Below are positions 38,201-51,700 of a stretch of 64,000 nucleotides of DNA, piece after piece. This DNA is from Effrenium voratum. Its lineage: Eukaryota > Sar > Dinophyceae > Suessiales > Symbiodiniaceae. The stretch covers positions 336,501 to 400,500 of the forward strand of contig CAUJNA010003805.1 in NCBI GenBank assembly GCA_963377175.1, in the 5' to 3' direction. The stretch's first letter is position 1; every line of letters starts with the position of its first letter. The notes beneath the pieces are model-generated. The model was not told where the DNA came from. It worked only from the letters and a program-made list of their open reading frames with translations, and did no database searches. A program made the translations under genes and the position numbers.

Positions 38201-41200
38201 TGCCGACGGAGTTCGAGGGACTTGATTGAATTTCCCTTGTTCTGGGAGATATCCTGCCTTAGAAATTCGCCCATCTAGACAGGGTTCCACTTTTTGACTA
38301 CTCCAAGAGACTCCAAGGTAGACTTGAGCCCCCCAAAAGGAGAACCGATTCCTTTTGTTTTTGGTGGTCAAAAGGTGGGGGTCCCTAAATCGAGACCTTC
38401 GAAAGACGCGAGGAGAACAACATCAAGATCTTGATCCGGCGCGCCGGGCCGAACTACCTGGAGGGCCTGCGCAAGGCCCGGAAGGGGAGGGGGGAGGGAG
38501 CGGTCCACCAGTTTCTTCAGGGGCCCCGGGCTCTTGGGTGTCTTTTTGAACCCCCTTTTGGGTTGGTTGTAAAGGGAATCTACAGGGACATCCCGCCATT
38601 TTACGGGGTGCTGCTATTTGAAGACAAACCAAAGGGAAACCAAAGGGAGACCGCCGCCGTTTCGGGCCGGGGTTCCCCTTCGAGGCTTGCACATTTGTCG
38701 ATGCTAGTTGTGTTTTTGGGGCAGGAACCTTAGGGACATGATTTGTGAAAGGGGTGCGCTTGACATGGGCGTGTCTTTTTTATTTTTATTTTGGGACCCC
38801 CAAAATGGCTTCGGTTTTCCTTTTGGTTTCCCTTTAAAATCATAACAAGGGATACGTACTCTCAAGAAAAGACGAGCCACCCACATGCTCGGTTTCGCGC
38901 TGCAAGTTTTGACACCGCGCATGGCAACTGGGCACAGGATGCAAGCAAATGCTGTCACTGCAAGGCCACGGTCACACGTTTGCGGGGACAGTAACATTTG
39001 GCAATCTAAAAAAGACTTTTCCTCTTCCTAAGCAGCAATGATCAACCGATAAACAAACATGGGAAGGCCAACAAACACAAAACAACAACCTTGAGAAAGC
39101 CCCCAAAAAACAGCGTCTGGTTGGTCGGTCGGTCGGTCGGTCGGTCGGTCGGTCGGTATTTTGTTTGTTTGTTTGTTTGTTTGTTTGTTTGTTTGTGTGT
39201 TTGTTTGTTTGTTTGTTGTCCATGTTTTTTGCTGGTTTACTTTGAAGTGAGTATTTTTTTTTTATTAAATGGACTTGCACGCATTAGGAAGAGTCAAAGC
39301 TATTTTATAGCATTGAAACAACACCGTAGAATATTATTGGTTTTTGTATTTTGAAAGCGTAGAACACCGGAATAGGCGGTAAACGTGAACGCATTTTAGC
39401 AGCCCAACTGGTCAGGTTTTGCACATACACTTTCATGATTCTGCATCCTAAACATCAGTCTGCGCATGCGATACCAGGCAGTCAGGCATTAAACATGTGC
39501 ACTGTCAATACATATGCATTTTGGATGACCTCAAACAAAAATCAAAGCGACGTAGGTGAAGGCCGCCAGCGAGAAGCTGGGCTTAGGCATCAAGGTCTAC
39601 GGGCCCGAGACCCACATCACCGCCATCATCCCCATGGCCCTGGGCCTCATCGCGGACTTGCCGGAGCCCGACCTGTCGGCGCCCTGCGGGCCGCCGGTGC
39701 GCAAGATGATCGACCTGAAGGCAGAGGGGTGCTGGGAGTTTAGTGGGGTGAGGTCGTGGGGTTGGGGACAAAAGGGTTGGCAAGGTGTTGACGCTGGCCA
39801 TTTGGCCAGCGCAGAGACTGGGATGTGAAGGAACACTTTAGATGAGCCCACGGCCATGTTCCGCGCTTGAGTTTTGACCACGGCCAAGAGGTTCGGTCAA
39901 ATTATCCACTATGGTCCGGTCCATTGGTGAGGGCCATGAGGAGGGCCATGCACGAAATGGCGCGCAGAAACCTGGGTGACTTACTATGAGAACTTACATA
40001 TCCCTATTCGGGATTAATGTGTACATTTGACACCCAGCTATATTAGGGACGCCTCCAAGTGGTGGGTTTACCTCCTGTATTCTTTTTAATCATCCGAAAG
40101 GTGGTCTTCATTTTGAGACCACTGGGGACCATTGCCGCTTGGAGGGTCCTGAGTTCGTTTAGGCATTTAGCTATAGTGGTTTTCCATGCTGATATGGAAT
40201 GCTTGGGCAAATTGCTTACTATCTTATCAATAGGTATGATTCAGTTGTCAATCGTGTTTGCTTGTCCACAACCTTTTGACATTTTCTTTTGTGAACTCAT
40301 GAGCTTTGTCCAATGTCGTTTCTTAAACATGGCTGGTTCATAGTCAACAGCAACTTTTCCATGTTTGCACCATAAGCACCCCCGATTTTGGCAACGGACG
40401 TTTCAACCGGCTCAAGCAAGGAAGCGTTTTTGGTAGGGCTGAGGGCGTTCCATGGATCACAGTAAATGGAACCATATACCCTGAGGAACCCACAAGGCCC
40501 TTTGAGGAAAATGGGACACTTAGGGATTTCCAGCCAGATTGCAATTGACGAGGGGCTAAAGACTTGCTGCAATTTGCTCCTATGGCTCGGTTTTGTTTTC
40601 AGTATCCCGCGCCTTGGCTGGCTTCCAGTCAGTTTCCACGATGGAGGTCGGTGGGAGGGTGACCAGATTCATGTCACTATCGTGTAAAAAACACGTCCTG
40701 GTTTCTGTAGGGCGACCGATGTCTGGTTGGTTACACGCTCCTCGAACCAAGCCTGGTAGGAAATCGACGCCCGGTTTTCGCGTTTGGGGGCCCGGCTCAG
40801 GGCAAGAAGCCGACGCCCAAGGGCCACCCGGCTCCGCCGGCGGGCACCAAGCACACGCTGGTCACCGCCACACCCGACACCACGCGCCGCGGCTGGCTGG
40901 CGGGGTTGGTTCAGCCAAAGGGGAGTCATCCATTTTTTGAGTTTCACGTTTTCAGGGGTCAGATACACCAAAACACACCAAAAAAGGAACCTTCACCACA
41001 TGGTTGAAAGCTGATTTCACGGTTTGAATTCAGAGGACTCAATTGGAAGTGCGGGTCCATTTTGAACAACGGGGACACAGAAGGACGCAGACCTGGAAGC
41101 ACACTGACTTTGGGACAAGGTTGTCCAGAAAGGTTGTCTGTTTGAACAGATTTGTTTCCCAGCCATGTCTAGCCTTTCTTTTAGCCAGATAGCATTTGTC

Positions 41201-42645
41201 TGTCGTGCCCAGTTCAAGTTTTAGGTATGTATATATATATACAATCATAGATAGATATATATATATAATACAGTTGCTGTCTGGAATTTTAGTAGGGAAT
41301 CCCCTCAAAAATTGGTTGGTGGACATTTATCCCTACATAATTTATGTCCACCAAGGTGTCCTGCCCATATGTAGATACTTTCCCTACATACATCATACGT
41401 CTGTACATAAACACTCCATTGGAGGTTCTAGGTCCCCCCCGGGCCGTGGACGCTTAGCGTCCATTTGGCGGCCAGCTTTGCACTTGGGTAAACCTTTGAA
41501 ACAGTCTGTGTTTTTTTTTTTTTGTGTGTGTGTGTGTGTTTCCACTTCGCTCGCGCGACCCTCTACGCAGTTTGGGCGGGTGGACCTTCAAAAAACTCGG
41601 AGCTTTGAAGTTCGCTCCAAGAACTCTGTGCGCACTTTTTGCGGGTCGCCGTGCAACAACTTGTTTTGTTTTCTGTGTTTAACGTGTTGCGCTTCGCTGG
41701 CGCAGCCCTCGGAGTTTCGGTGAGTCGACGGTTTTGAAGCTTATTTATCATGCTTTCACAGAAAGATTGGACATATGGATAGTCAAGGTTTGGGGCCAGG
41801 GAGTGCCGGCGGGTGCGGGGGCACACAAACATGTGCAGATGATCTTTTGACAAAGTTATTCCGAATCTTCACTGAGTCTTGCCTTGCCTTTAGGTGCATC
41901 GTATACGGCATGCAGAACCGCGCGGTGCAGGGCATGCTGGACTTCGACTACATGTGCAAGAGGAAGCAGCCCAGCGTGGAGGCCATGATCTTCCCCTTCT
42001 CGGGGAACCACTACGTGAAGTTCTACTGGGGCACAGAGGATGGGGTGGCAAGCAGAATAGGCGACAAAAAACTGCCATGGACGCAACAACCACGGTGCCC
42101 TCAAAAAGGCAAACACGAACGGAACAGATTCAGAATAGGAAGAATAACAGCCGATTTCCACGAAACCCTGCTAAAGGGAGACAAACAACATGAGTGCTTT
42201 ACTACCATGTTTGCACAGCAGGTAGCTGCAAGGCTAAAAGAGAGATATTCTTCAGATCCAAAACATGGACTTCGGTGGTCCTCCTTGACACGTGTTCTTC
42301 GCTTGAAGGGACATTGGTTCAAAACCCCGGATAATATACTTGCTGCTTGGAACATGGTTGGTTTCCCAACATCAGGTTGCATCTCACGGACATTGCTTAG
42401 ATTTTGGCCTCCAGGCAGTACCTCTTTCATTCACAGTAGGAAGACAATCCAAGTGCTCGACAATTCATCATAGTTCCCTGTAAAAGCGTCCCCAGCAGGA
42501 TCCGAGGCCATTTTGTCCGGGAACGGAGCGAGACAGAGAGAGAGAGAGAGAGGGAGAGATAGGAAGAGAGGGAGCAGCTAACGAAAGATGCAATCAATAA
42601 AGGGGAACAACAAGTCATGAAGGAAAGATGGAGAGAGAAAAAATA

Positions 42646-42709
<64 letters not shown>

Positions 42710-42710
42710 C

Positions 42711-42765
<55 letters not shown>

Positions 42766-45700
42766 CAGAAACAGACAAGAAAGAAATAAGTCCAAAAATG
42801 ACAGAAGGGCAGAAAGAAAGCAGGAAATAAAGAAAGAAAGAAACAACCAAATACATAAATAAATAAAGAAAGACAGTCAGGAATAAATAAATAAATAAAG
42901 ACATACGTAAATAAAGAAACGAATCAATAAAGAACACCAAAGACAGAAAAGCAGAAAGAAAGCAACAACAACATATATAAGTAAATAGAGAAAGAAAGAA
43001 ATAAAGAAAGACAGACACAAGGAAACACGGAAGGGCGGACGGACGGAAGGGAAGGAAGGGAAGGGAAGGAAAGGAAAGGGAAGGGAAGGGAAGGAAAGGG
43101 AAGGGAAGGGAAGGGAAGGGAAGGAAGGAAGGAAGGAAGGAAAGAAGGAAAGAAAGACAAAAAGAAAGACCAAGGACAGGACAGGACAGGACAGGACAGG
43201 ACAGGACAGGAAGGAAAGGAAAGGAAAGGAAAGGAAAGGAAAGGAAAGGAAAGGAAAGGAGCGAAGGGCAGAAAAGAACGAAAGAAAAGAAAGAACATCA
43301 AGAACAAAGGAAGGACACCAATAAGGAAATAAGCAACGTAAAGAAAGAACGCAAAGAAAGAACGTAAAGAAGGGAAGCGGAAGAACCTAAAGAAAAATGA
43401 ACAAAAGGGAAAGGAAAGGAAAGACATATATACATTGAAAGGAAAGGAAAAAAAAGAAAAGGAAAGAAAAGGAAAGAAAAGGAAAGAAAAGGAAAGAAAA
43501 GGAAAGAAAAGGAAAGAAAAGGAAAGAGAAGGAAAATACAGGAACAAATAGGAAAGAAAGGGAGAGGAAAGGAAAGAAAAGGACGGAAGAGCAAAGAAAA
43601 GAAGACACAAGACCGGACAAACTGAAGAACACAAGAACATATCAAAACAACAAGTCGTGACAAAACAACAGAAAGACAGAGAAAGCAGATGCCGGGTTTT
43701 TATGTATTGCCCCGTCTTTTGGCTGCCCCACGCGGCGGGAGTTGTCTTTTTTCTTTTTTTCTTTTTTGTTTTTCTCCTCTTTTTCTTCTTCCTTTTTTTA
43801 ATCAGAGGAAGGGGTGTTTGAACCCGAGTTGCGGGAACGACCCCGAAAAAAAAACCCATGCATCCTATGGTTTCCTTTATTCAGACCAAAATTGGTTCGT
43901 TCTCACCTCCCGGATACTCGGTCAATCCCTACCTATCGCACCAGCACGTGTTGGAACCCGAGTAGTCAAAGGGCACCTCTCCTGCGAGGAGATCCTGATG
44001 CCGGTGTACACCACCACCAAGGAGGCGGTGCAGAAACACCCCAAGACCTCCGTCTTCGTGAACTTTGCTTCCTTCCGGTCTGTGCATGAGACCACCATGG
44101 AGGCAATGAACCACAGCAACTTGAAGAGCCTCGGAAGAATAGGTTGGGCTGATTGGTTGGATGGACGGACAGACGGATGGATGGATGGATGCTTGCTTGC
44201 TTGCTTGCTTGACTGCCTGCCTGCCTGCCTGCCCTGCCTGCCCTGCCTGCTTGCTTGGTTGGTTGGTTGCTGGGTTGCTGGGTTGCTTGGTTGCTTGTTG
44301 TTGTTGCCTCAGGATGTGAACGCCTGTTTGTTTCAGGCGTTCATAGCCCAACCTGTTGGATTGGTTAGTTGTCTTTTTTTAGCCGGGAACTTTAAACCTT
44401 TTTGGCATTTGCAGATTTGGCTCGTGTTGCATGGTTTGGCCCGACTGCTCCGCTGGCATGTTTTGAATACGTTTAAAGTTGCGGATGCACGTTCCTGATT
44501 CAATTGCATCCCATGTGGCTCGATGGTTTTGCTGGCCTCTGAATTTACTTGCTGCTTGTTCTGACGTAGGTCCCATGCTTGTCAGTGTGATGTTTTACGC
44601 CCGGCGATGAACTCAAGATGTGTATTTTGGATGTTGTGTTTATCCGCTCAGCGCTGATCTTTTGAGAAGCGTTTTCCACTTTGCTGACCACCCCACTTAG
44701 TAAGTGGTGAGTGACCGTGACTAGTTAGCCCCTCAAGTGCTTGGTTGTTCGCCGCTTAGCTGGTTTCAAGCATTCAAGTCCTTGTCTGTCTTTTGGTTTG
44801 TCGCTTTTACTTCCCCACTCAGAAATTGTTCTACTTGATCCTAATGGCTCAGTTGGGCCATGCTTCTCACAATTGGGGACCCACGTTGCATGGGTTCCTG
44901 GGGTTGTCCTTTGCCCTACCCATTTCCAGTGTTCCTTTTGCATTGTCTTTGGGTGTTCCGTTTTGCGTTCGTTTTGGTTTCGTGTTGCACGCCGCTTTCT
45001 ACGACCCATAGGACAATGGCCATCATCGCGGAGGGTGTGCCGGAGCAGCAGACCCGGGACATCATCAAGGCCCGATGAAAACCCATCGGGTAGACAGGTA
45101 GCAGTCCGTTTGCCAGAAACCGGCGTGGCAAGATACGGGTTTGTCTTTTTGTAGGCTTCAAAACCAGAACGAACACCAACATTTTGGGGGTCCACGCAAC
45201 ATTTTGGGGAGTCCCCTACAAAGAGAGACAACACTTATACGAGCATTGATTTTTTTTGCTAAGTATTCGCTTGGTATTCGGGGGGAACTCCTTTTTTGTT
45301 GCGTAGGCACTGAGTAGGCAATTCTGGTGGGGGAAACGATTCGCGTAGGCAGTCTGCGTAGACCGTTCAAGAACATTCTGGTAGGCAGGTTCGCGTAGTC
45401 GTGATCTACCCTACACAACCTTCTTGATACGGCTGGAGAGTGGCTCTCGATAGAAGCTTGCGTAGGCACTCCGCGTAGGCGCTTGTTGCCGAATAGGCTC
45501 GCGTAGGCACCCTTCCGCGGTTTTGCGTACCCACCGGGGGAGGCTCCGCGTAGGCATGGCCGGCAGTGTATTGGGCCGAGACACCCCAACAGAAACCTTA
45601 TGACAGTTGTAAAAATCAAAGCTATTGGACCACAGAAAAAAAAAAAAAAACAGCAGATTTTGAAACAACCCATGGTGAACATCAAAGATACTAGACTCTT

Positions 45701-48700
45701 TCCATGGCACGAACTACCGGGAATGTGTCTGTTTTGACTATGAGACCCATCGCCTATCCACAGGTGGCGGAGGGGAAGGGCGTGGGCATCATCGGCCCGG
45801 CCACCGTGGGGGGCATCAAGCCTGGGTGCCTGCGCATCGGCAACACCGGGGGCATGCGCCTTGGAATCTCGCGGGTTTGGGGAGCAGAAGATATGCGTTT
45901 TTTGGGGACGCCACCAGGAAAACCACATGTTTTGTTTGGTTCACCTCTTTTGACAGACATCCATATGTTTCTTGATCAGCGCGGGGGGTCCTTTGAACTG
46001 GACCCCACAAATGCTCGGTTGATCTTGGCCTTGAAAAGGGTGAGGAACCCCAGTCTTGGCGCTCTCATTGTTTCTTCATCAGCTGTTCGTTGTTTTCGAA
46101 GGTCGGGCTAGCAGCCAGATCCCATCCTCTAGGCGGTAACCGGAGATGTCCCATTTTGCCTTGCATGTATGTGCGGGATACATGCATCATTGAGATCTGA
46201 CAGTATATGAACCTATGTCTATCTATATCTATCTACAGTTATTTATATCTATCTATATCTACATCTATCCATATATGCATCTATCTATATCTATATCTAG
46301 CTTTCTCTCTCTCTCTCTCTCTATCTCTATCAGTCTATCTACCTAGCTATCTATCTATCTATCTGTCTGTCTGTGTGTCTGTGTGTCTGTGTGTCTGTGT
46401 GTCTGTGTCTGTCTGTCTATCTATCTCCCTATCCCTGTATCTATCAATCTAATCTAAATCTCAGCTAATCTAATCTATTTTAATCACATCCAATCTATCT
46501 ATCGAATCCAACTCTAATCTAAATCTAAGCGTATCTACTCTATTCGAATCAAACCTAATCTATCTATCTAATCTAAATCGAATCCAAATCTAAGCGTATC
46601 TACTCTATTCAAATTAAGTCTAAGCCATCTATCGAATCTAAATCTAATCTAAATCTAAGCGTATCTACTCTATTCAAATTGAATCTAATCTATCTATCGA
46701 ATCAAATCAAATCTAAATCTAAGCGTATCTACTTTATTCGAATAAAATCTAATCTATCTACATATATATATATATATATACACGCACATATTTGAACTTT
46801 TGTCTGTATAGCCCTGCTCAAGGCCACCTTTGTTTAATTCTCCTTAGCTTGGCTCTGTCCGATGTCCGTCCTCTTCGCAAGCGGTTCCCGTCCCGGCTAC
46901 TTCGTTCACACCTGCGGAACCCTGGTTTGACATCTACTTTTAGGGAGCGAGAAAGCGCTTCCTTCACTAAAACACTGGTGCGACATTTTCTTTTTGTAGG
47001 CGGAGAAGCTTTGAGGCTGGGGGGTTGACCACTTTAGTCTACGGACCAGAGTTTTAGCAAGCGGAACCACGTTCTCTTTCCTAAAAATACTTGTGATGCT
47101 GGGGGTGTCGACCACTTTAGTGAACAAAGACCGTCGAAAGCGGACCGAGTATGCTGGGCGCGAAGAGTGCATTTTCGTGATAGGTTTTGTACAGAACTTT
47201 GATGCCGAATGACTTTATTTACACCCATGAACAGGGGCTTCGGGGACATTGTGTGCAGCGAAACATCAGGATATTTTTTGGCGTTGGTCTGCCAGTTCGC
47301 CAGCTCCAGGTTGGACAACATCGTGATGTCCCGGCTCTACCGGCCCGGCTCCGTGGCCTACGTGTCCAAGTCCGGGGGCATGTCCAACGAGCTGAACAAC
47401 ATTGTGGCCCGTAACTCCAATGGAGTGCCTCGGAGCTTGCTGTAGTCCGTATTCCCGGGTGATTTGGCGTGTGAGCCACCTCATCATATTTGTGTTTTCT
47501 TTTGGGGGGGGGTTGACGATTTGATTCGTGTCTTCAAGGCTCCTCATGTTTGGCCGATGATCATGAAGATTCATGCAGAGTTTGGGACGTTCCTGGTTTT
47601 GCCCTCGTTGTCCATAATGAATCCATTTGGGTGACCTCACACTTGGATGGATCGAATGCTTTGACTGACCCACGATGAAGGTGCCCTGGCCTTGTTGCAG
47701 CTTTGCATGGTGCGGCTGTGCTTTTGGTTCCCTTCAACTTTATTCACTATCGGTGATTTTGGAAGGAATGCTGTGATGTTTGAACATGGGGGCACACATG
47801 CAGCCGGACACAGCCGGACGAGATAGAGGCCCAGCTTATCTGCAAACAGCAGTGGTGCGGTTGAAACCCTAAACGGGACAGGATCTCTCCTTCATCCCGT
47901 CCTGCTACGCATCCCTTGATCAGCAATTGATAGTCTCGAGATCAGGCTGATTTGGTCCATGTAATCATTGGGTCTATTCGAATGCATGGCCAGGCATATT
48001 TTCTCAGTCTGTTGTGCTTGGTCCACCTTTGTCCCGCGGGGCTTCAGGCGGGTGTTGTCTCTACAGCGTTTTGAGCCGCAGCCACTGTGCTCGTATTCCA
48101 TGCATTCTTTGCTCCCACCCCAAAAACAACCAAAGACACCAACACATGGGAAGAAAATCAGTCAGCTTCCCTCTCGTTGGTGATGTGGATTGGTGGTTTG
48201 GCGGTTGGGCGGGTGGTTTCCCATTTCCCCTCTAGAAGAGCAAGGGCTTCAAATCCATAAAAAAAAATCCAAGCCAGCAATCCAAACCAACCTTTTTGGG
48301 GTGACCGGATTCAGTGCACCGCGAATCTCCTGGAGGTGTACGAGGGTGTGGCCATCGGTGGGGACCGATATCCTGGGAGCCGGTTCCTGGACCACTTCCT
48401 GCGGTACCAGGACGACCCCAAGGCCAAGATGCTGCTGCTCCTGGGCGAGGCGACGCAGATTTTGATGGGTGTGTGTGTAGATGTGTGTGTGTGTGTGTAG
48501 ATGTGTGTGTAGATGTGTGTGTAGATGTGTGTAGATGTGTGTAGATGTGTGTTTTGATGTGCGTGTAGATGTGTGTGTAGATGTGTGTGTGTGTGTGTGT
48601 GGGGTGGTGTGTAGATGTGTGTAGATGTGTGTAGATGTGTGTGTAGATGTGTGTAGATGTGTGTGTAGATGTGTGTGTAGATGTGTGTGTGTGGGGTGGT

Positions 48701-51700
48701 GTGTAGATGTGTGTAGATGTGTGTAGATGTGTGTAGATGTGTGTAGATGTGTGTGTAGATGTGTGTGTAGATGTGTGCGTGTGTGTGTGTGTGTGTGTGT
48801 TTGTTGGTGTGTAGATGTGTGTAGATGTGTGTAGATGTGTGTGTAGATGTGTGCGTAGATGTGTGTGTAGGTGTGTGTGTGTGTGTGTGTGTGTTTGGTG
48901 GTGTGTAGATGTGTGGGTGTGGATGTGTGTAGATGAGTGTAGATGTGTGTAGATGTGTGTGTAGATGTGTGCGTAGATGTGGTGTAGATGGTGTGTGTGT
49001 AGATGTGTGTGTGTGTGTAGTGTGTGTGGGGTGGTGTGATGTGTGATGTGTGTATGATGTGTGTAGTGTGTAGATGTGTGTGTAGATGTGTGTGTGTGAG
49101 TGGTGTGTAGATGTGTAGATGTGTGTAGATGTGAGATGTGTGTGTAGATAGATGTTGTGGTAGATGTGGTGTAGATGTGAGATGTGTGTGAATGTGTGTA
49201 GATGTGTGTAATGTGTGTGTAATGGTGTGTAGAATGAGTGTTGTGGGTTGGTGAGTAGATTGTGTGTACGAATGTTTTGGATGTTTGTGAGATGTGTGAG
49301 TGATAGAGTGTGTGTAGTAGAAGTGAGTGAGTGGGGTTTGTGGTGTAGGATGTGTGTAGGAAGTGTGTAGATGTGTGTAGAATGTGTGTGTAGATGTGTG
49401 TGTGTAGATGTGTGTGTATATGAGTGTAGTATGTGAGTTGGGTGGTGTGTAGATGTGTGTAGATAGTGTGTGTAGGATGTTGTGCAGTATGTTGTGTGTG
49501 GGGGTGGAGTTAGATTTGGTGTAGATGTGTGTAGATGTGTGTGTAGATTGTGGTGTGTAGATGTGTGTGTGTGTGGGGTGAGTGTAGATGTGTTAGATGT
49601 GAGAAGATGTGTGTAGGATGTGTGGTGTAGAGTGTTTGTAGATTCTGTGATACAAGGGTTGTATATGGGGGGTTAGTTTAGGGGTTTAAGGATGAGTGTA
49701 GATTTGTGTGTAGATGTGTTTTATGTAGATGTGTGTGTGTAGATGTTGTGACTCGGGGGTGGAGTAGATGTGAACATCAGCGGGAGAAAAAAAAAAAAAA
49801 TTGTGTGTAGATGTGTGTAGATGTGTGTGTAGATGTGTGTGTGTAGATGTGTGTGTAGATGTGTGTAGATGTGTGTGGGGTGGTGTGTAGATGTGTGTGT
49901 AGATGTGTGTGTAGATGTGTGTGCAGATGTGTGTGTGTGGGGTGGTGTGTAGATGTGTGTAGATGTGTGTAGATGTGTGTGTAGATGTGTGTGTAGATGT
50001 GTGTGTGTGTGGGGTGGTGTGTAGATGTGTGTAGATGTGTGTAGATGTGCGTGTAGATGTGTGTGTGTGTGTGGGGTGGTGTGTAGATGTGTGTAGATGT
50101 GTGTAGATGTGTGTGTAGATGTGTGTGTGTAGATGTGTGTAGATGTGTGTAGATGTGTGTAGATGTGTGTGTAGATGTGTGTGTAGATGTGTGTGTGTGT
50201 GTGTAGTGGTGTGTGGTGTGTAGATGTGTGTAGATGTGTGTAGATGTGTGTGTAGATGTGTGTGTAGATGTGTGTGTAGATGTGTGTAGATGTGTGTGTG
50301 TGTGGGGTGGTGTGTAGTTGTGTGTGTGTGTGTTTGGATGGTGTGTAGATGTGTGTAGATGTGTGTAGATGTGTGTGTAGATGTGTGTGTGTAGATGTGT
50401 GTGATAGATGTGTGTGTAGATGTGTGTAGATGTGTGTAGATGTGTGTGTAGATGTGTGTAGATGTGTGTAGATGTGTGTAGATGTGTGTGTAGATGTGTG
50501 TGTGTGGGGTGGTGTGTAGATGTGTGTAGATGTGTGTAGATGTGTGTGTAGATGTGTGTGTGTGTAGATGTGTGTGTAGATGTGTGTAGATGTGTGTGTA
50601 GATGTGTGTGTGTAGATGTGTGTGTGTGTGGGGTGGTGTGTAGATGTGTGTAGATGTGTGTAGATGTGTGTAGATGTGTGTGTCCATGAGTGTAGAATGT
50701 GTGTAGACGATGTGAGTTTAGCAATTAGTGTGAAGGTGGCGTGGTGTGTTCGCAGAGTTAATTTGAGTAGCTTTAGGGTAGATGTGTATCGAATGTGAGA
50801 TGAAGATGTTTGTAGATGTGTAGTGTATAGTCTGTGATGTGTAGTGTGATGTGTGTTTATGGTGGGTGTAGTCGAAGTGGTGAAGAAGTGTTAATAATAG
50901 TGGTGTGTAGAAGTGTGTGTAGATGTGTGTGTAGATGTGTGTGTAAGATGTGTGTGTGAGAGGTTGGTGTGTAGAAGTGTGTAGATGTGTGTATGATGAT
51001 GTGTAGATGTGTAGGTGAAGATGTGTGTCGAGGAGAGAGTAGAGAGTGTGTGTGAGTTGTGTGAGTAGAGGGTGGTTGTGTAAAAGTATAGTGTAGATGA
51101 GTGTGAAGACTTGAGTGTATTATGCATGTGCGTGGGACAGAATGAGTTGTCGAATGATGTGTGTGTGTGTGGGTGTTGTGTAGAATGTGTGATGATAGTT
51201 TGAAAGTGTTGTCGGATGGTTGAAATGATGGTGTAGATGTGTGTGACAGAAGTGTGAGGTGGGGTGTGTGTAGAAGTGGTAGAGTGTGTATATGTATGTG
51301 TAGCATTGTGGAAGTATGAAGTGTGTAGCATGTGTGTGAAGATGTGTGCGTGTGTGTGTGGTGTTTTGATGTGAGTGTAGATGTGCGTAGATGAGTGTGA
51401 AGTATTTGGGTTTTGGGGGTGTAGAAATGGTGCGGTAGAAGTGTGTGTAGGAGTGTGTGAGTGTTGTTAGGAGGCTGAACTCAAAGCTGAGTGTAAGAAG
51501 GACACTTCCTAGAACTCCTGTAGTGAAGATGATGTGTGTATAGGAAGTATGTAGATTGTGTCGAAGATGTGTTTTGTAGATGTGGTGAAAGATGGTGTAG
51601 TTGGGTGGGGTGTGTGTTGAAGATTTGATGAAGAAGTGTGTTGTAGCTGAGTGTACGAATGAGTGTGTAGATGTTTGTGTAGATGTGTGTGTCGATGTGT

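Larger units (their letters stand above)
43989..48449 (+). other. ACLY: ACLY exons 17-21: CoA-binding, succinyl-CoA synthetase-like region
   Basis: Exons 43989-44125, 45012-45069, 45764-45855, 47310-47424, 48336-48449. They encode [86 protein letters not shown] and [20 protein letters not shown]. The [11 protein letters not shown] and SKSGGMSNE motifs are hallmarks of the alpha-subunit-like CoA ligase fold. Donors: GA (gagcct), GC (gcccga), GC (gcgcct), GT (gtgcct), GC (gcgacg). Confidence 0.95.

Noticed and set aside
41540..41725. Micro-exon near 41706-41720 ending at a canonical GTGAGT
   Set aside because: Exon 15 joined directly to exon 16 through a GC donor gives continuous similarity, so an extra exon is unnecessary.
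42427..43859. Phe/Leu/Ser-rich minus-strand ORFs resembling membrane proteins
   Set aside because: They are the complement of a polypurine repeat; the apparent hydrophobicity comes from TTT/TTC/CTT codons only.
49686..50724. Minus-strand ORFs of over 300 codons rich in Thr, His, Leu and Tyr
   Set aside because: They are direct translation of the GTGTAGAT satellite inside ACLY intron 21.
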